From: Lentisphaeria bacterium
Lineage (GTDB): Bacteria > Verrucomicrobiota > Lentisphaeria > Victivallales > Victivallaceae
NCBI GenBank assembly: GCA_022009855.1
Contig: CP091727.1
Coordinates: forward strand, 1,922,001 to 1,986,000
Direction: 5' to 3'
DNA: 64,000 nucleotides
The position numbers and the translations under genes were made by a program. Position 1 is the stretch's first letter. Each line of letters opens with the position of its first letter. A model generated the notes under the pieces. It was not told where the DNA came from. It worked only from the letters and a program-made list of their open reading frames with translations, and ran no database searches. This document shows, piece by piece, positions 63,270-64,000 of the stretch.

Positions 63270-63476
63270 TTAAGCTTCTTTCCAATGATTTCCGAAGTTG
63301 TCACAAATCTGAACTCGGATCAGTTTGTTATTTTCATCATAGACCTTAAATCCGTCAGCGCAAATGCCAAATTTTGCTGCTTCACGCTCATTACGACGCC
63401 CAGCCGCAACAGCAGCGCGTTCCGTTTTTGCGACAGTGATGACGATCGAACCTGTAATGTCTTTGACTGTGTACAT
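63270..63476 (-). CDS. Small hypothetical protein
   Basis: 68 aa, begins MYTVKDITGSIVITVAKTER and ends FGNHWKEA. AAGGA lies about 8 nt before the ATG, a good promoter is placed upstream (63532-63559) and a terminator follows the stop, so expression as a single-gene unit is credible. The pattern GFKVYDENNKLIRV suggests a small beta-rich domain. No family recognised. Confidence 0.6.
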   Translation of the reverse strand: MYTVKDITGSIVITVAKTERAAVAAGRRNEREAAKFGICADGFKVYDENNKLIRVQICDNFGNHWKEA

Positions 63477-63531
63477 CTTTTTGTCCTTTCTCTTTTTTAG
63501 GAGGTTGCCGCCTCCTTGGTTTACAGTATAT

Positions 63532-63559
63532 AATATATCATGATTCTTTATGTTTTCAA
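63532..63559 (-). promoter_or_regulatory. Candidate promoter for the 68-aa gene
   Basis: On the minus strand TTGAAA (63559-63554), 16-nt spacer, TATATT (63537-63532), in a very AT-rich stretch (63520-63600). An AGGAGG/CCTCCT hairpin in the leader (63499-63516) may mask or mimic a ribosome-binding site. Confidence 0.5.
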
Positions 63560-63600
63560 GTATAGAATATAAATATTTTTGATATTTTTATAATTTTTAC

Positions 63601-63632
63601 AAAAAATTGCCGGAGAGCGGCAACTCTCCGGC
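63601..63632 (-). terminator. Terminator after the partial lipoprotein gene
   Basis: GCCGGAGAG (63609-63617) pairs with CTCTCCGGC (63624-63632); on the minus strand AATTTTTT follows. It ends the gene whose stop is at 63693. Confidence 0.75.
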
Positions 63633-63692
63633 GGTGTACAGGCGGACAAAATGACCTGCACGCGGTTAAAATAGCGCAAACGGCTGTAAAAA

Positions 63693-64000
63693 TCAATCGC
63701 TTTTCTCGCCGGAACTCGCATTCTCGGCGGTCAGGCCGTCGGCGTCGGCGGAAACCGAAAGCGGCGAATTCGACGCGCGGACGATCTCCGCGGCGGCCTG
63801 TCCAGTCGCCCGGTCGCGCACACTCGCGTACCAGACCTTCCGGCGGCCAAACCAGCACTCGAACCCCGGCACCGGGCAGTCTGCCGTCGCCGTCTTCGCC
63901 TCAACGCCTCCGCCCCAGGTGTCACTTCCGGCGGCAATGCTCTTCTCCCGGGTCGAATTGGTGACGGCCTCCACGGCCTCGCAACCGGTCAGCGCCGGTA
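63693..64000 (-). CDS. Lipoprotein, 3' part only
   Basis: The frame is open to the right edge of the window. The visible part begins ALTGCEAVEAVTNSTREK; LTGC is a lipobox-like motif, so the start probably lies 15-20 residues beyond the edge and the mature protein is about 98 residues. The body is rich in Ala, Ser, Thr and Glu (ATGQAAAEIVRASN) with FECWFGRRKVWYASV in the middle. No family recognised. Phage spanin or lysis lipoproteins are small lipoproteins of this size, but nothing ties it to them beyond context. Confidence 0.55.
   Translation of the reverse strand, partial: PALTGCEAVEAVTNSTREKSIAAGSDTWGGGVEAKTATADCPVPGFECWFGRRKVWYASVRDRATGQAAAEIVRASNSPLSVSADADGLTAENASSGEKSD

Noticed and set aside
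63556..63858. Minus-strand ORF of 100 codons
   Set aside because: Overlaps the lipoprotein gene in another frame and runs through its terminator.

Overview
The window looks like the chromosome of a Gram-negative member of the PVC superphylum, most likely Lentisphaerota close to Victivallis. This is inferred from content, not from a database search: a merged rplK-rpoBC-str-S10 cluster, several prepilin-like proteins of the FTLIELL / H-X9-DG type next to large secreted glycoside hydrolases, and no SusC/SusD-type genes. About fifty genes can be followed. The most important caution is sequence quality. Many genes, including rplA, rplJ, rplL, rpoB, rpoC, fusA, rplC and rplB, are interrupted by single-base gains or losses, mostly in homopolymers. 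Removing or adding one base restores a full-length family member each time, so I annotate these as whole genes and state where the frame breaks.

Region 1 (1-17.2 kb): translation and transcription. rplK-rplA-rplJ-rplL, a 370-nt spacer with hairpins and a thrice-repeated motif, rpoB-rpoC, a terminator and promoter, then rpsL-rpsG-fusA-rpsJ-rplC-rplD-rplW-rplB-rpsS, closed by a strong terminator directly after rpsS. tuf and the second half of the S10 operon are absent here.

Region 2 (17.2-30.8 kb): housekeeping. A phosphohexomutase, a small lipoprotein, a Nudix hydrolase and an OppC-type permease on the + strand; a leftward operon tmk-holB-glmM-GlmU-like acetyltransferase-GntR/LacI-type regulator; a rightward operon with a stand-alone AICAR transformylase, a TPR membrane protein, a SpoU rRNA methylase and a polyprenyl-phosphate sugar-phosphate transferase; then a DUF2807 (head-GIN) protein.

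Region 3 (30.8-60.6 kb): accessory polysaccharide-degradation territory bounded and split by a dispersed GC-rich repeat (30.83-31.53 and 38.14-38.55 kb). It contains four cassettes of the same plan: one or more secreted carbohydrate-active enzymes, one prepilin-like H-X9-DG protein and one or two regulators (AraC or GntR type). Cassette 1 (31.5-38.1 kb) has DUF4832 and GH39-like proteins; cassette 2 (38.6-43.9 kb) has two parallel beta-helix proteins; cassette 3 (44.4-50.7 kb) has a GH5-like protein flanked by two truncated GH113-like remnants; cassette 4 (52.1-59.8 kb) has a very large SGNH-esterase/glycoside-hydrolase fusion. A Bax-inhibitor-1 family membrane protein lies between cassettes 3 and 4. 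Base composition changes from cassette to cassette, suggesting modular acquisition.

Region 4 (60.6-64 kb): a prophage- or element-like stretch with a ParB-domain protein, a secreted thermonuclease, a protein with four tandem zinc ribbons, an HTH protein, small ORFs and the 3' end of a lipoprotein gene that runs off the right edge. No tRNA, rRNA or CRISPR array was recognised.
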